64,000 nt of DNA, taken from the NCBI RefSeq assembly GCF_900747795.2, contig NC_041401.2, forward strand, positions 67,063,246 through 67,127,245. Direction: 5' to 3'. Below are positions 49,640-62,804 of the stretch, one piece after another. Under the pieces are notes generated by a model that saw only the letters and a list, made by a program, of their open reading frames with translations, did not search any database and had not been told where the DNA came from. A program made the translations under genes and the position numbers. The number at the start of each line of letters is the position of its first letter. Positions within the stretch are counted from its first letter, which is position 1. The stretch is from Erpetoichthys calabaricus (Eukaryota; Chordata; Cladistia; Polypteriformes; Polypteridae).

Positions 49640-50515
49640 TTACCCCTAAATGAGCTTGTTAGACATCCCATTTCAAAACCACTTCACTTTGCAGTTATAA
49701 TACCTTTAAACTCTTCTTGGAAGGCTTCCCACAAGATTTTGGAGCATTTCTGTAGGGAATTTCAGACAAAAAAGCAGTTGTGATGTCAAGTACTGATGTT
49801 GGAAGAGAACACCTGGCTTGCTGTTGATGTTCTAATTCATCTCAAAGGTGTTCAATAGGGCTGAGGTCAGGGCTCTGTATAGGCCACCCCTTGTATGCTG
49901 TAGCATTAACAGTATCCTTTCAATGGAACCAAGGGGCCTGGCCCAAATCCAGACCACTATCCCCCACCACCAAACTTGACCGTTGGCACTATGCTGTTCA
50001 GAAGGTAGAATGCTCCTGGCATCCACCAAACTCAGACTGCAAGCTAATGAAGTGTGAATCATCACTCCAGAGAATATGTTTCCGCTGCTCCAGTATCCAA
50101 TGGTGGCGTGCATTACATCACATTTTAGGTTTGTGTGCAGCTGCCTAGCTATGAAAGCCCATTTCATGAAGCTTCTGCCACATAGTTCTTGTCTGAAACT
50201 CTTAATGAGGGATACAAAAGAGGAATGGCGACTCTTACACACTATGTGCTTCAGCACTCATGTAGCCCTGCTTTGAGAGTTTGTGTGGTCTACCACCTCA
50301 TGGCTGAGCTTTTGCTTTTTGACGCTTCCACTTTGCAAGCATAGCGCTTACCGTTGACTGGAGCAGATCTAGCAGAGCAGAAATTTCACATACGGACCTG
50401 TGGCAAAGGTGCCATCCGATGATTATGCTATGTTTGATGTGCTTGATTTTATGCTCCCGTTAACAATGGTACAGTTGAAATACCCAAACTCAAAACGTTT
50501 TGTCATATAGTGTAT
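49640..50515 (-). mobile_element. Tc1-like fossil
   Basis: Complement of a Tc1 transposase gene, recognisable from TTTGCAGTTATAATACC, GGAAGGCTTCCCACAAGATTTTGGA, TCATCTCAAAGGTGTTCAATAGGGCTGAGGTCAGGGCTCTG, CCAAGGGGCCTGGCCC, ATCACTCCAGAGAA, GGTGGCGTGCATTACATCAC and CATTTCATGAAGC. The right end reads CATATAGTGTA. Many stops. A third Tc1 family distinct from those at 14850 and 21145. Confidence 0.85.
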
Positions 50516-50519
50516 CTAA

Positions 50520-52900
50520 AATCATACCTACATCATTATGCAGCTGACTGAAAAGGCACTCTAACATTTGAGTTCTAATCATCTGAACTACAGCAAATTG
50601 TTGTTCTTCACTAGTTCTGCCAATATTAAGCAGAAAATAAAATCTGCACCATCCTGTAAAAAAGATAATATCACACAATATTAAATACATCCTACAAGTT
50701 TAATTGAAAATGATTATTATTACCATGTTGAATGATTGAAAGATATTGAAAAGAGTACCAGAGAGGAAAACTAACAAATCACAAATTAATTAAAATCATG
50801 TAAATCACAATTACGATTTTTTTTTGTGCTTCTTAAACAGGTTGTACATTTTGTAATTAAGTTGGATTCAGAAAAGACAAGACATTTGTTACAAATGTTT
50901 AAATACACAGTCCATTGAAGATTTTTTTGTTAGGTACCTGGCACGGGAAAACATAGAAACAGTGCGTAGTGCTACTGCCTCACAGTTGACGTGAATCATC
51001 ACAATCACCTCCTTTATCAAATTAGACAGAGTCTGGGTTTCTCTGCATCTTTCATACCGTTATGAAGGGAAGCATTACATGCAAGGTACAGATCAACCAT
51101 TGCTGTCCACACATCCATGCAAGGCCACTTTAAAATCAGCATTTAAGGTGAATTGAGTGTACATTTCTATGGATACAGAAGGAAAAACTCAACTCTGGTG
51201 AAACCCCACTGGAATGTTGGGAGATTTTGCAGACTTCACACAAATGTAATCAATAATCAAATTCAAATCCTGGGAGCCATAAAGCAGCAGTGATAGCCAC
51301 AGCATTGCCAAGCACAAACTCAGAAATTGTCAATTTTTTAAATTTTTGAGTATTAGTTCCTTTTATACATCTGATCACCTTTTGACAGGCTTGCTGATTG
51401 TGAAGTTGAGGTGGGGCTGGCTGTTCGGAAATCATGTTTACTTCCGTGCTTGGAAACAGAACCATACCAACCAGCATTGAAAAAGGTGTGTGAACTCAAC
51501 ATGCCCAAATGCAATGATTCTGTTGCTTATGTAGATTCTTTCATTTGCTAACAAGGTAATATATGTTATAACGACAAATACTCATTTTACGTTGAAAGCT
51601 GTACATAATGGAAATATGCTTTAGTTTCACTTACACAAGCTACTTTGCAACCAAGAGGTGAAGAATATGTCTGTCTTGTAAAGTTCTGTGTGTTATGATC
51701 TAGGCGTACCAGCTTTCTCCCATGGTGAATGTTTCGGGTGTTCTTTTAATACTGTTTGACACTGTCAGGCACAGATGCTGATGTTCAGTACGATTTTTGA
51801 TCTGACCCATCCAAAGCTAACAGACAGTTCCCACTCCCACATAATGTAAAGCTGTACTTTTACCACTTCATTCTTTTACCATTCAAATTACATTTTTAGA
51901 AAATGTATATACAGAAAAAAAGACTGTATACTCCCATCAGATTCAACTGTTTGAGCACAAGTGCAGTTTGCAGTTCTGTATTTACAGAGACTCATGCTTG
52001 TGCTGCATCACAGTGTGACAAAGGAGATCATCCTTAGCTGTGAATGTCCCAGTAATGAAAACAGGTTGAACATCATGAGTCTCCTGAACATTTCCCACAC
52101 CCATCAATGGAGGAAGGAGGTCATCTTAAATTGTTTCCTCAAGAGATCTGTAAAATGAGACGCTATTGTTAACCTGAGTAGTGGTACATTACCTTGATAA
52201 CGTATGAATAAAAACTTACATTTCTCATATCCTTTATAATACAATAAGAAATATCTGGTTTTATGATATTAATTTAATCTCTATTGCAAAAGAAGGTCTG
52301 GTGCGTGCTCACACTGAAGTTAAAAGCAAAATGCAGACAGTCTGAAATATTTGCCCTACTGCATGAAGTTCATATTGCAGTAAGGTGGCATCTAGCAGTG
52401 CTGCAGTGTCTTCTTGGCATTATTAAAATATGTACTGTATACCAATCTATCTGGCATTTATTCATGAGAGAAATGAATCACAAAAAGTATTAGAAAGAGT
52501 TAACAGTGAAGTTTCAATCACTATTAAGAACCTTCTTCTCTTTCCCATCTCACCCTACCATCTTACCTCTTCTCATCACCTTGTGCCCCATGTGGCTCTA
52601 GATTATTTTGTCCTTGATAGCGTAAGCATTTAGCCTAGTTGAAAGAGAAAACAGGTTAATGGGTAAATACCTTATTGTAAGGTGCATTTGCTTCCTTCAA
52701 TTACAGTATCTATTGCTTATAAAACAGAGGAAAGTTTGTAAGCTGTGAGAACAGAGCTACCTATTGAGCACAGAGTAGGAATTAGCATGTAGGCAACAAA
52801 TAAGACTCCAAAGTAGAAAGCAACAATTTAAATCATGCAGAAAGGAAAAGGCTGCAGTGTCCATGCCCACAAGAAAGGTGGTTTTTGAAGAGAATAGTTT
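50520..52900. other. Intergenic or XAF1 3' region, not assigned
   Basis: The missing last exon of the XAF1-like gene should lie here or below, but could not be recognised. A 65-codon plus-strand open frame at 51961-52158 (ending LNISHTHQWRKEVILNCFLKRSVK) has no family I can name; a degraded SINE head trace lies near 50945-50990. Confidence 0.4.
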
Positions 52901-52927
52901 GTTACTTTAATTTAAAATGATAATTAC

Positions 52928-55065
52928 CTCATGCCACTTGAGTGTTTCAGTGGGCAGGGCAAGATGGCAATTTACACAAGTTCTGATCTCATCTGAATTA
53001 TCATTTTCATGCATTCCTAACCCCTCATGACTCCAGGGAAGGAAATGGGGTGATTTTGTTGATCGGTGTACCCCAAAATGAGGCCTAGGGTCATCAAACA
53101 TACCAGCACTTGGACTACAGAATGTACGGCAGTCCCTCTAAAAAATGGTACGAGAACAGAGGTCTGAGTTGTTACAGTACATGTGCAGGAGGGCTTTACA
53201 AGGTGAGATCGGAAAGCTTTGAAGCTAATGTATTAAGAGAAACTCCAGCAAAACCAAACAAGTTTTATTTACAACATAATCCCTGTGAACAATAACAAAA
53301 TTCTTATAACATTTACTTTCTTCTGCCACTCAAATTAAACTTGTTGCCCTTCTTGTGCAACTATTCTTCTGTAGTGGATTCAACATTTTCAACGTTGGTC
53401 TAGTCTGTCCAAAGGACACAGCTCTTTAGATTGGAGAAGGAATAAGAGTTGTTCGTCACAAGTAGAAAATATGGCGAGTGTTGTACTTTTTTGGGTGCGC
53501 AGTTTTAGACAGCAGCCTTTGCAACTGTGACAGCATTTTCATGAATCAGAAGGAAGATGGTTGACAGTCTTCCTCACTCCTTTACTTGACTGACCACCAC
53601 TACCGATGCCAAACCAAATCAGACCAGTTATGCTGGCCATTTATTAATAACGACTACACCCTCAACACTTATCAGGTTTTGACTAGGCAAAAATCTATCT
53701 CCAGTGGTGTTCAATTTTCTAACATTAGAAATTCAATGATAGCGTAATATTTGATTTTCTGTTTTTTGACATGCTTAAACAAGAAACACACTAAAAAACA
53801 GAAATGACTAAACTTTGGCGACAAACTTACCACCACAGAATACTTATTTCAGATTCTATTAGCCCTCATGGGTATGCTGAACATAACATACCTCATGCTT
53901 CTTGATCTCAGCGGCAGGGATGGATTTCATACAGTACCAGCAGGAGTGTTCTAGACCTGAGCCTAGAAAAGGAAACCATAAAGGATCTCAATATTATTAT
54001 GGATCTTTTATCCAGCGGTCCAAAGCAGATTCCCCAGGAATAACAGTTCAAAGCAACTGAAAAATGTCCATGTAACCTCCAGCTACTAAGTATGAATGGC
54101 CTAACTGTAACAGCAGTGGACTTCATGGTGGGATCAGCAATTCCTTTAGTCTTCCCTTCATACCTGTAACAAAGAACTGAAAAGCTCACTTGCATAAAGG
54201 TGCACAGACTAAAATTAGATGAACCACCTTCATAGGCCTAACCACCAGTAATGTGACAGCTTACAGGGAATAGGTTTATCTGCTGAAACAATGGTGTATG
54301 GACAACAATCTTACCCTTCACATCAGCAAAACTAAAGGGCTTGGCATATTATTCAGAAAGCAGAAGGTAGAACACACTCCCATCTTATTTGTAGGGGATA
54401 TTATGGAGAGGGTAAGCAGTTTTAAAATTCTTGTAATGTTCACTGATGTAATGAAGTGGGCACAAAACATTTTGTCTCTGGCCAAAAAAGAATCCTAGGC
54501 AGCTTTGCTTTCTCAGACATCTCAGGAAAACACAGATTTCTCCGTCTGTTCTTACTGACTTCAACAGGTGTACAGTGGAATCCAACAACCTGGTAAAGGA
54601 CACACTCAGCTCAAAACCTTACAGCACTGCAGAAGTTGGTGAAGGTGGCACAGAAAATCATCAAGACTAAGCTGCCTAATGTTTAGGACATATACAACAA
54701 AAACTCAGCCATCGTTTTCTATTAATGTTACAACCTTTCTTATTAGTTTCCTTAATCTGCTTTACAGGTGACTATAATAGAAGCAGTAGCCAAGACCCAT
54801 ACACACCTCGATCTGCAAAACTATACACGCCCGTGTTAGCATCTTGTTCCTTAACATCCTCATTCTCCTCCTGGTCTATGTCCTGTTGCTTGGCAGGACA
54901 ATCATCATAGTGCTTCTCCTCATCAACAAGTTTTATGTATTTGTTGCAGTCGGGGCACAACTGTGTCCGGCTTCCACAGGCTGCTTTGTGTTCAGGGAGC
55001 TTACAGAATGGCATCTCTAAATCACAAAATGGGCAAATGTTCATCCTCTGTAGACACTCTTCCAG
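52928..55065 (-). CDS. XAF1: XAF1-like (XIAP-associated factor 1), three internal exons
   Basis: TRAF-type zinc-finger protein known to antagonise XIAP and respond to interferon in mammals. Exons in transcript order: 55065-54807, 53962-53892, 53137-52928, with GT/AG borders and matching phases (1, then 0). Exon a encodes ECLQRMNICPFCDLEMPFCK, AACGSRTQLCPDCNKYI and an acidic stretch; exon b CWYCMKSIPAAEIKKHE; exon c ends DEIRTCVNCHLALPTETLKW. These match the order of human XAF1 fingers (CKFCKLDM, YCGSRTELC, CHYCNQMIP, RRCSQCGILLPL). The N-terminal fingers (upstream, >55065) and the last exon with the final Cys were not found, so the gene is incomplete here. A close relative, TRAFD1, is less likely because of the finger spacing and the convergent TEKT1 neighbour, as in human 17p13. 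Confidence 0.85.
54285..54700 (+). mobile_element. LINE reverse-transcriptase fragment (Rex/CR1-like)
   Basis: Reads NLTLHISKTKGLGILFRKQKVEHTPI, MERVSSFKILVMFTD and, in a shifted frame, LRRLRKH, the post-catalytic blocks of a non-LTR RT (K-T-K-E, F-R-K, ERV-SFKFLG). Lies antisense in the XAF1-like intron between 53963 and 54806. Long dead. Confidence 0.75.
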
Positions 55066-55494
55066 CTGTGAAAAGTGAGCAAAATGGACACACTCAATGA
55101 CCAGTACATTCATGTTGATTACAATATATAATTTCAAAAACAGATTCTAACTAGAAGAGGCACACAACTGGAAGGTGTCCTGTCACACACACAGTTTCTG
55201 TTTATTCAAAAACTGTCAGCAACTTCTTGCTAAAGGCTTCTAGCTATTGGCTAGTATTTATGGTAAACTAGGAAGCAGAGATGGTATACATGTCTTGTTA
55301 CTTCATAGGCACCCCATAGCAAAAGCTCCTGTCGTGTATTCTAGTTTCAATACACTATTACTGGGTTTTCTAAAATTCCAGAGGACTGCAGAGCAAAAGT
55401 GTGCTCTAGCAAGACTATGCTCAGGCATATGTGGACATGCACTTACATCCTACTGTCAACTGCTCTGTTGCACTGTGAGCATTCTGGGAAGACA

Positions 55495-55760
55495 ACTGAG
55501 TTGGCATGTTCTCCCTGTGGGTTTTTTCCAGGCACTCTGGTATCCTCCCCCACAGTCCACATATCTGCAGGTGGGGAGGATAGGTGATGCCAGACTGGCT
55601 CCTGGTATGTGTGTGTGTATGTTCACTCTGTGATGAACAGGCACGCTGTGTGGGAATTGTTCTTGACTTGTGCCTAATACTTGCTTAGAGAGGCATAAAG
55701 TTTTCTGCAAACCTGCTCTGGAAGATGGATGCACAGACAGATAGATGGATGGAAAAACTT
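55495..55760 (+). repeat. Old SINE copy
   Basis: GGCATGTTCTCCCTGTGGG, GGCACTCTGGTATCCTCCCCCACAGTCCA, GTGTGTGTGTATG and AGATAGATGGATGG in SINE order. Confidence 0.8.
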
Positions 55761-55764
55761 TTAA

Positions 55765-58655
55765 AACACAACCAGACAAAAAGGTACCGAAACTCAGCAG
55801 CCCTCGAGTCGTTTCTCCAGCAGACTGGATATTGCAGCTTTCTTTATTTAGAAGAAAAGGCTACTAATCAATGGCTATATTTACGTTTGGAACCATTTTC
55901 TCCATAGCCAAAACAGCAATACAGAGAAGTACACAATCCAATTATATTGTTAAAGCCTGACTGACAATATGTGGGCTAATGTCCATCTATACAACTGCAA
56001 TCCCCAAAAACTTTACTCTGTGTTTACTCAAGAATTTGTGATTTGTTAAAAACATTGCTATCCTAGGTATGAAATAGGAGTGGGAGATACACTAGTTGAC
56101 TAGGTATATGGGATGAAATTCTTGAGCCAATCCCCATGGCATGTGCGTTTCAAATTATATTTTCTTATGCCATGTGTATTCAAACCATACTTTTTATAGG
56201 CAATGCCGGCACACATATTGAATCACACAGTCACAGTTTGTGTCTTTTCAACTATTATATTAGGCTACCTATACATCAACACCAAGTTGACAGGAGCAAT
56301 CAATACCAAGAAATATGCAATTTCTGTAGTGTGTCGTGTCCACAGAAAATAAGTACTGAGAAAACGAGAAAGGCCATTTATGTTATAAACTACAAATTTT
56401 ATAGTGCATGTTGAGGATATGGTGGTTATTGTCTAATTGTCTACTGGGCAAAGGCAGCAGTTCACATAAACATTTAGCAGAGATGACCTTTCAAATTGGA
56501 ACCATATCCCTGAAGTTAAAAGGTTTCTCTGGAAGCAGATGTTCAGCAAGGTGAAATGCACTGTTGGATTTTTTTTAACTTGGCTGAATCTCATAAAAAT
56601 GTTTTGCTTTTTTACCTTAGTAAAATGATGTGTATACACTTTTTTACAGCAAGTGTGTTATCTCAACACAAAAATCAATAAAACTCTTGGATTGAAAAAT
56701 TGATGTACTTGGTAAGTTTTAAGGTTTTTATTTGCACATTTGGGCTCCTACTTCATGAAATCCATTTTAAAATGCAAGAACAGCTTTGATGATTACACCT
56801 GTGTGTAAATTTAATCATTAATAAACTTGTTACTGTTACTTAAAAATACAATTCCTTATGAAAAGTGTATACTTATCCCAGTATCTACGAAACAAATATC
56901 AGAATTTCAATTATGTTATGATAGGGATTTTTGGCTACACCACCCACTCTTGTTCTGATAAACAACAATGAAATCTGAGTCCAAGGGAAAGGATATTAAT
57001 GACAAATACAAATACAAATTAAAATACAAATTAAGTTGTATTTTAACTGAAAATTGTTCACAGCATTCTGTGCCTGCACTCAGTGAATACAAAAAATAAG
57101 TTACATTGTATTGTATAATCTAACTTGATTTAATTATGTTAATTCCGGGCTCATGAACTCTATCGCTTTCTATCTTCTAGTATGCTTTGATTGTCTTCAA
57201 ATATGAAATAATACTTACCAACCAGTTGTACTGAACTCAGGTAAATTCTGAATGTTGTGCAGCAAAGACAGTAAATATTATTATGGGAAGACAACTTCCA
57301 GACAGACCATTGCCTCAGGAAAGCAGTGAATAAAAATCAAGGACTAGTCATGCACATTTTACATTTTTTTTATCCTGCTCTTTAGCAAGCACTGTAGAGT
57401 ATAAAAGCACATACCTAGATACAAAAGTAGCTTCTTTCCACAAGCAGTCAAACCTTTTAAAATGATACCTCAACATATTATAGTAATTACACGTCATGTT
57501 ATATATTGAAAGCCTAATATTGTTAACATTTTAAAACTATTCCATTGCATCTGACTGTTTATTTTATATGCAAGTTAGAAATTAAGCAATTGTTCTATAG
57601 TATATGACAATAAACAAAGTAAACTAAACTAATTTAAGATAGACCATCTGTAGGGTATCCTCAAAAATATTTTCTACTGACTCTGGTATTCTTCAACATC
57701 TCCCTGGTCAGTGTGACAACACTATTATGCACAGAGATTGACATGAACTTTGGAAGTCTTCATTTCTGTACGCATAAAAGCATCTTCAATGACAGGCAAC
57801 TTACCGGCTACCTCTAAGATCATATTAGAACAGATCACTGAGCTGCAGCAAGCCAATCAATATACTGGTGCTGCTGACATTTCCAAAGCCCGAAAGACCC
57901 CCATACTCGCTGCTGTTCCAAAATATATAAAAGTGAAGCATAATAGTAAACACACACACAACATCACCAGGCCCCCCAAAAGCCTTCATAATTAGCTACT
58001 ATTTTTTACCTCAATTGCCTTTGCAGTGTGATATCCAACAACTGCACACTGGAAAACCAAAATCAACAAGTATTTAACCAAACAACATCCACTGGTCACA
58101 GTCCCTTTTCATTTTATTGTACAAACGTGAAAAATTCATCCAGTAACAGCAGTTAAACTAACCTCTTGAGGCCTCAACATTAAATCAGCTATGCAAAAGC
58201 TTCAAGATAGAAAAATTATCTGCATCATGGATGGTCATCTTCACTGCTTGCTGCTGCTTTAAAGTAGTCTCAGAGTTTTGGCTCTTTGGACAGACAAAAC
58301 AAAAACTGCTACAAGAACCAAAGTATTAGTTCTTTGTAAGGTTGAAAGTCCAAGAACCTTGCCACCGGCCACACATTCTCTTCATTTTGGCGGATTCTAT
58401 ATAAGCTGAAAGGAGCAACTACTTTAACAGCAAAGAAAACAAGTTCACAAAGCTTTAACTTCACCCTATTATCACATTTTCACAAGGTACATAAACAATG
58501 GTGACTACCCAACCAGAACGATTAATAATGTTACAACAAATGAAGGGAGAAAATTATAATTAGAAGTTAACAAAGAAATATAAAGAAGCAAGTAAACAAT
58601 CAAACTGTAACATAATGTGTGTAATTTATTTTTAAGTACAATCCAGGAGTTATAA
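55765..58655. other. No gene recognised
   Basis: Lies 5' of the XAF1-like exons, so it may be intron, but no zinc-finger exon was recognised on the minus strand. An 81-codon plus-strand open frame at 57750 has no recognisable family. Confidence 0.4.
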
Positions 58656-58659
58656 ACAA

Positions 58660-58745
58660 TAAGTGTCTTTCAGGCATGACTAGTGCCTAAAACCTGTCTA
58701 GGGTAGTTCCTGCCTTGTACCCAACGCATGAAATAGATGGATGTC
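58660..58745 (+). repeat. SINE 3' fragment
   Basis: CTGTCTAGGGTAGTTCCTGCCTTGTACCCAACGC and ATAGATGGATG match the distal SINE body. Confidence 0.6.
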
Positions 58746-59239
58746 CCTTGAAATCCCTTGATTAAATTAACATCAATGGATGTATGTATTGTATATAAAC
58801 AGAGCAGTTGTTATTATAATAAAAATACATTTAAAATACAGATATATATCAATGGGTCAAAAATATTTTTCTATGATGTATGTATGTACCCTGCATGTAT
58901 TTGCCATTACATACCTTGGTTGCCAAATGTCCAAAATACATGGTGTTTTCTTTCATATAAATTAAAACAAATGCTTTTTTCACAAATACATTTTCTAATC
59001 TGCAAAATTAACTTATTTGTAACATATTTTGTGTAAACCATTTATAAATAGTAGCAACAGCAGCAGCCCATTTTTGAGACCTGCTCCATGAAATTCTGCC
59101 TCCTGTGGTTCAATGATAAATCTTGAGTACTACCTTGCCAAATAGCTTGTAAAAAGTAAGAACATTAAGAAATAGGACCTGTGGGGCTATAATTACATAA
59201 ATATTAACTAAGCCAGCTTTACAAATAGCATAACACCGT

Positions 59240-60990
59240 ATATTAAAATGCTAACAACGGAGGAAGCTTGTCTAGATTTAGCATTTTGTAATAATCAGAA
59301 CAGAATTTCCGGGTAGATGTGATTGAAGCATTAGGATCTAGTGGCCATAGTACAATAGAGTGTAAATGTTTTAAGTTTAACATTATTAGTACAAATTTTG
59401 ATCACATGCATCAAAATCTAAAAATGATAAATTGATATATGCTTATAAGTGTGGAGTCAGTCTAGAAGCAGTGTGCTTCTCAACCTTTACAATCTCAGGA
59501 CTCAGTTTTACTTTTTTTTTTTATTTTAGTTCACTGCTGACCAACAGTCAGCAATAAGGAAGGGTGGTAGGTTTCGGGGTTCCACCTGGGTGAATAGAGC
59601 GAGATTGGAAGAGATGCCCAATTTGGTGAAACAAAAGTGATTACAAGAGCGGGGGAGGGTCAGTATTGCAAAGCGTTTAGGATCACTTCAGCGGATGGCA
59701 ACCTAGTGAATGCAACTCGCGACCCAAACTAGTGGTTGAAAAACTGCTATACAAGACCAGTTAATCCTGCAATTACAAAACAGTAAGGAATTAAAGAGAA
59801 CTCCATGGTGGTTAAAAAAAACAAAAAAAAAAACAGCTGTAAAATAAAAAAACGAATCAGGCAAATAAGTTAAGTGCTAACTGTAGGGCTCATGACAACA
59901 GGAGGACAGTTAAGAGAAAAGGTGAAAAATGACCCAAACAGATTTTTATAGTATTTCAGTAGTGAAAATATGCAAACAGTAAAATAGAAAATGTTCTGAA
60001 CATTTTTCTGAAAACAGACAGACTATAAAGGAGGTACTTAGTGATTTGGAAATTGTGGTGAAAGAAGTGCTGAATAGAATAGAGGCTACAATCTAACAAA
60101 TAATATTTATCCTAGATTATTTAAGGAGGTTAATGAATACACATAACCATTAACTTTTTTTTTTTTTTTCAAAAAACACTGCACAAGACGAATTCTTAAA
60201 AATAGAAGCTAGCAAATACTATTCCATAATTTACAAATGGTGGGTTAACCCAAGTAGCTATAGGCCATAAAGTTTAACAGGCATCGAGGGTAAGCTGATT
60301 AAAGCAATAAAAAAATGACTAAAGAAAAGGTTAAGTATCACATGTTATGAACAGGTACGTTGTATTGGTAAACAGCATGGGATCATATTGCATGCTGGAA
60401 AGGATGGAACAAAAGTGTATGACCAGAGAGGCGCATTTGATAAGGTATTACATAAAAAGTTAGTAATTAAACTAAAAAAGTGGGTATTCAAGTTACATTT
60501 TGCAGACAGCTACAAATTTTGTTTCAACACTGCAAACAAAGGATTATGGTGACATGAGTCTTTTCAGAATTAGGTGATGTTAAAGTGATGTCCCTCAGGG
60601 ATCAGTGCTGGGTCTGCTTCAGTTTTTAATACATGAGTGTTCTGGATAAGAAAGTAAAAAAACAAATTAAATTTGTAGATTACACCCAACTATGTAGAAT
60701 GCAAGATCATCTAGAATCTGCCTAATTATTGCTTAGGGATTTGGACAGAATGCAGGTGTGGTGAGATTTGACTCAGATAAAATTAATATAAGCAAATATA
60801 ACAAATTATACATAAAGAATAAAAATGTTAGATTTGAATACATGAAACTTAAAAATATGCCTTATGAGATGGACCTAGGAGTTGCAGTGGAATTGTCACC
60901 ATCTATATTCAGACAGTGTACAGGAACAATTTAGGAGGTTAATAGGAGGTTAGGTTAAGCTTACAGTATATAGTAGAGCTGAGCCGATGG
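59240..60990 (+). mobile_element. CR1/L2-like LINE fossil
   Basis: The 5' part GATTTAGCATTTTGTAATAATCAG and TAGTGGCCATAGTACAATAGAG matches the end of the endonuclease (DLAFCNN, S-D-H). Further on are GTGATGTCCCTCAGGGATCAGTGCTGGG (PQGSVLG), AAATTTGTAGATTACACC (catalytic FADD box, diverged) and ATGGACCTAGGAGTTGCAGTGG (DLGV). Many stops and indels; an old copy, interrupted by a hAT-like repeat. Confidence 0.75.
59469..59746. mobile_element. hAT-like non-autonomous element nested in the LINE fossil
   Basis: Starts CAGTGTGCTTCTCAACC and ends GTGGTTGAAAAACTG, whose complement CAGTTTTTCAACCAC mirrors the start. No clean 8-bp target duplication survives. No ORF. Confidence 0.6.
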
Positions 60991-60999
60991 TCTGTTATA

Positions 61000-62790
61000 A
61001 AGTCTATCATTAACTGACTGAACACAACATTGATGGAAATTAAAATCATTGATTGCTTCCAAACATTTGCAGAAATATTCCTCAAAGTACCAAACTGCTG
61101 CCATCACTTTTTTTTTTTTTTAATTTTGCATGCCTCACAAAAAAGCTGTCGGGCATGACTCATTCACTGAAGGAGGTTATGTGAGATTCCTGTGCTTAGC
61201 TAGTTTAGCAAGAGTGTGCTGTAGCTGAGGATGGCAGCCTGATCACTGCGTCACACACAATGTTTGAATGGGAGGAGCACAGGTATAATTTGTAGCACCA
61301 CCCTGCTGTACTTGGTGTGCCGGAACAAGAAGCTTCAAAGGGACACCACCCCCCCTTCTCTTTAAAATCTTTCACTAATATACACATGATTCGACATCCA
61401 ATAATTGTAATAAATTGGGAGAAGGAAAAAGACACTGATTAAACAGAATACTGCCAGTAATTTGGTTCCACTTTAAGCACTACTTGCTGGCAATTCATGT
61501 AATGATTTGGCTGTGAAGTGGCAGGTCTATAAGCTTAAATGCCCGACTCAGCATTTGGTTTTGGCACTAGAGCTAGAGCAGGCTGTAGGGGCTGGGAGTG
61601 TCAACGAGTAGCTAATGGGAACAACAGGAGGAAAAGTGCGCAAGTCAGGATAGCCAGATGGTGTGCTTTTTTGGCAGTATGAAATAGAAAAGCAACAGGC
61701 AGGGCATTATCCATGGCCATAACTATGGAGAAGTGGCAGTCAGGGATGTTTCTTACTGTAACATCACTCAAAGACACTGTTCCTTTTTTAAATTTTTATT
61801 ATAACCTTAAACCTTTATTTTTTTTATTATTTCCATAATCTACTTTAATTTTCTCCTCTTTTAACAATGAGGGTCATTACCGATTACACCATATATGAAA
61901 GCAATGCCTTACATTTATTAAAAAAAGTGCCACTGTCCTCCTGCTTGCAGATTATACATTCGAAGCTGGCAATACAAATCAAGTCAGCTTTGTGTGTTTT
62001 TTGTGACATGTCGTTTGCTCTCATAATAAGAAGAACATGCGCTATAGCAAAGGCCACGATCAGAAGCAACAATTTGTTTTTTTCTATGACGCATGCAGAG
62101 TAGGTTTTTGTGTTCAGAAGATGGTAGAAAGAGAACAATGGCGGACGTGTTTTTTGAGTGAGTAAAAGTAATAAGTAACTTATACTTTCCTAAAACCGTC
62201 TAATTGCATGTTGGTAGACATGTATTCAAATCCATTTAGGATGGGGCAGATCTTACTTTAGAGTTTCATTCCATTGTGATTTGTAGCAATTTTAAATGAA
62301 CCTTTGCTTTATCACTATAACATTACAGAATACCTCTACGTGTGCTGAGCTGCAACAATTTATGACACAACAAAACTACTGCATCTAGATCTAAAAGGCC
62401 TGCACATCATTCTAAACCTGGTCTGCCAGTTTACTTATCTCAGGCCCTTTAATGATTGGTAGAATATCACTCCATAAAATCTTCAAATTTCCAAAAAGCT
62501 ACTGGCTTAATATTGACTTCATAAGAAGTTCATAAAAACTGAAAATCAATTAATCATTAGAATTCCGTATCAATTCTTGAGGCGTATAAATTCATTCAGT
62601 AATGAAAAATCACATAGGACAGGTTTACATGTGATGGATATATTACTGTTTAAGTGTATAATTATACATAAAAGTATGAAATAAAAAGTAAATCTAACAT
62701 AACTTTTATGCCATCTAATATTTTAATAAAATACAGTGACTTTGTATTTTGTTAAATAGTCTATAATTAGTGGTCAACAGGTCCTTTCCA
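61000..62790. other. No gene recognised
   Basis: Includes a minus-strand Cys-rich open frame at 61205-61435 and overlapping small frames at 61867-62138; none matches a known family or the missing XAF1 fingers. Confidence 0.4.
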
Positions 62791-62804
62791 TTGTAACAAA
62801 GGCA

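Noticed and set aside
51250-51477. Minus-strand frame as the last XAF1 exon
   Set aside because: Lacks the Cys expected immediately after the exon ending at the TLKWHE motif, and has no suitable phase-0 acceptor.
51961-52158. 65-codon frame ending HTHQWRKEVILNCFLKRSVK as a possible exon
   Set aside because: No recognised family, no clear splice context, and not alignable to XAF1 or TEKT1; left as unassigned.
53165-53580. Mariner-like remnant in the XAF1 intron
   Set aside because: GGTGAGATCGGAAAGC and a Trp-Gln-Lys string hint at it, but no terminal repeat or catalytic block could be read.
61205-61435. Cys-rich minus-strand frame as the missing N-terminal XAF1 fingers
   Set aside because: Cys and His spacing does not fit the C-x2-C...H-x3-5-C pattern of XAF1 fingers.
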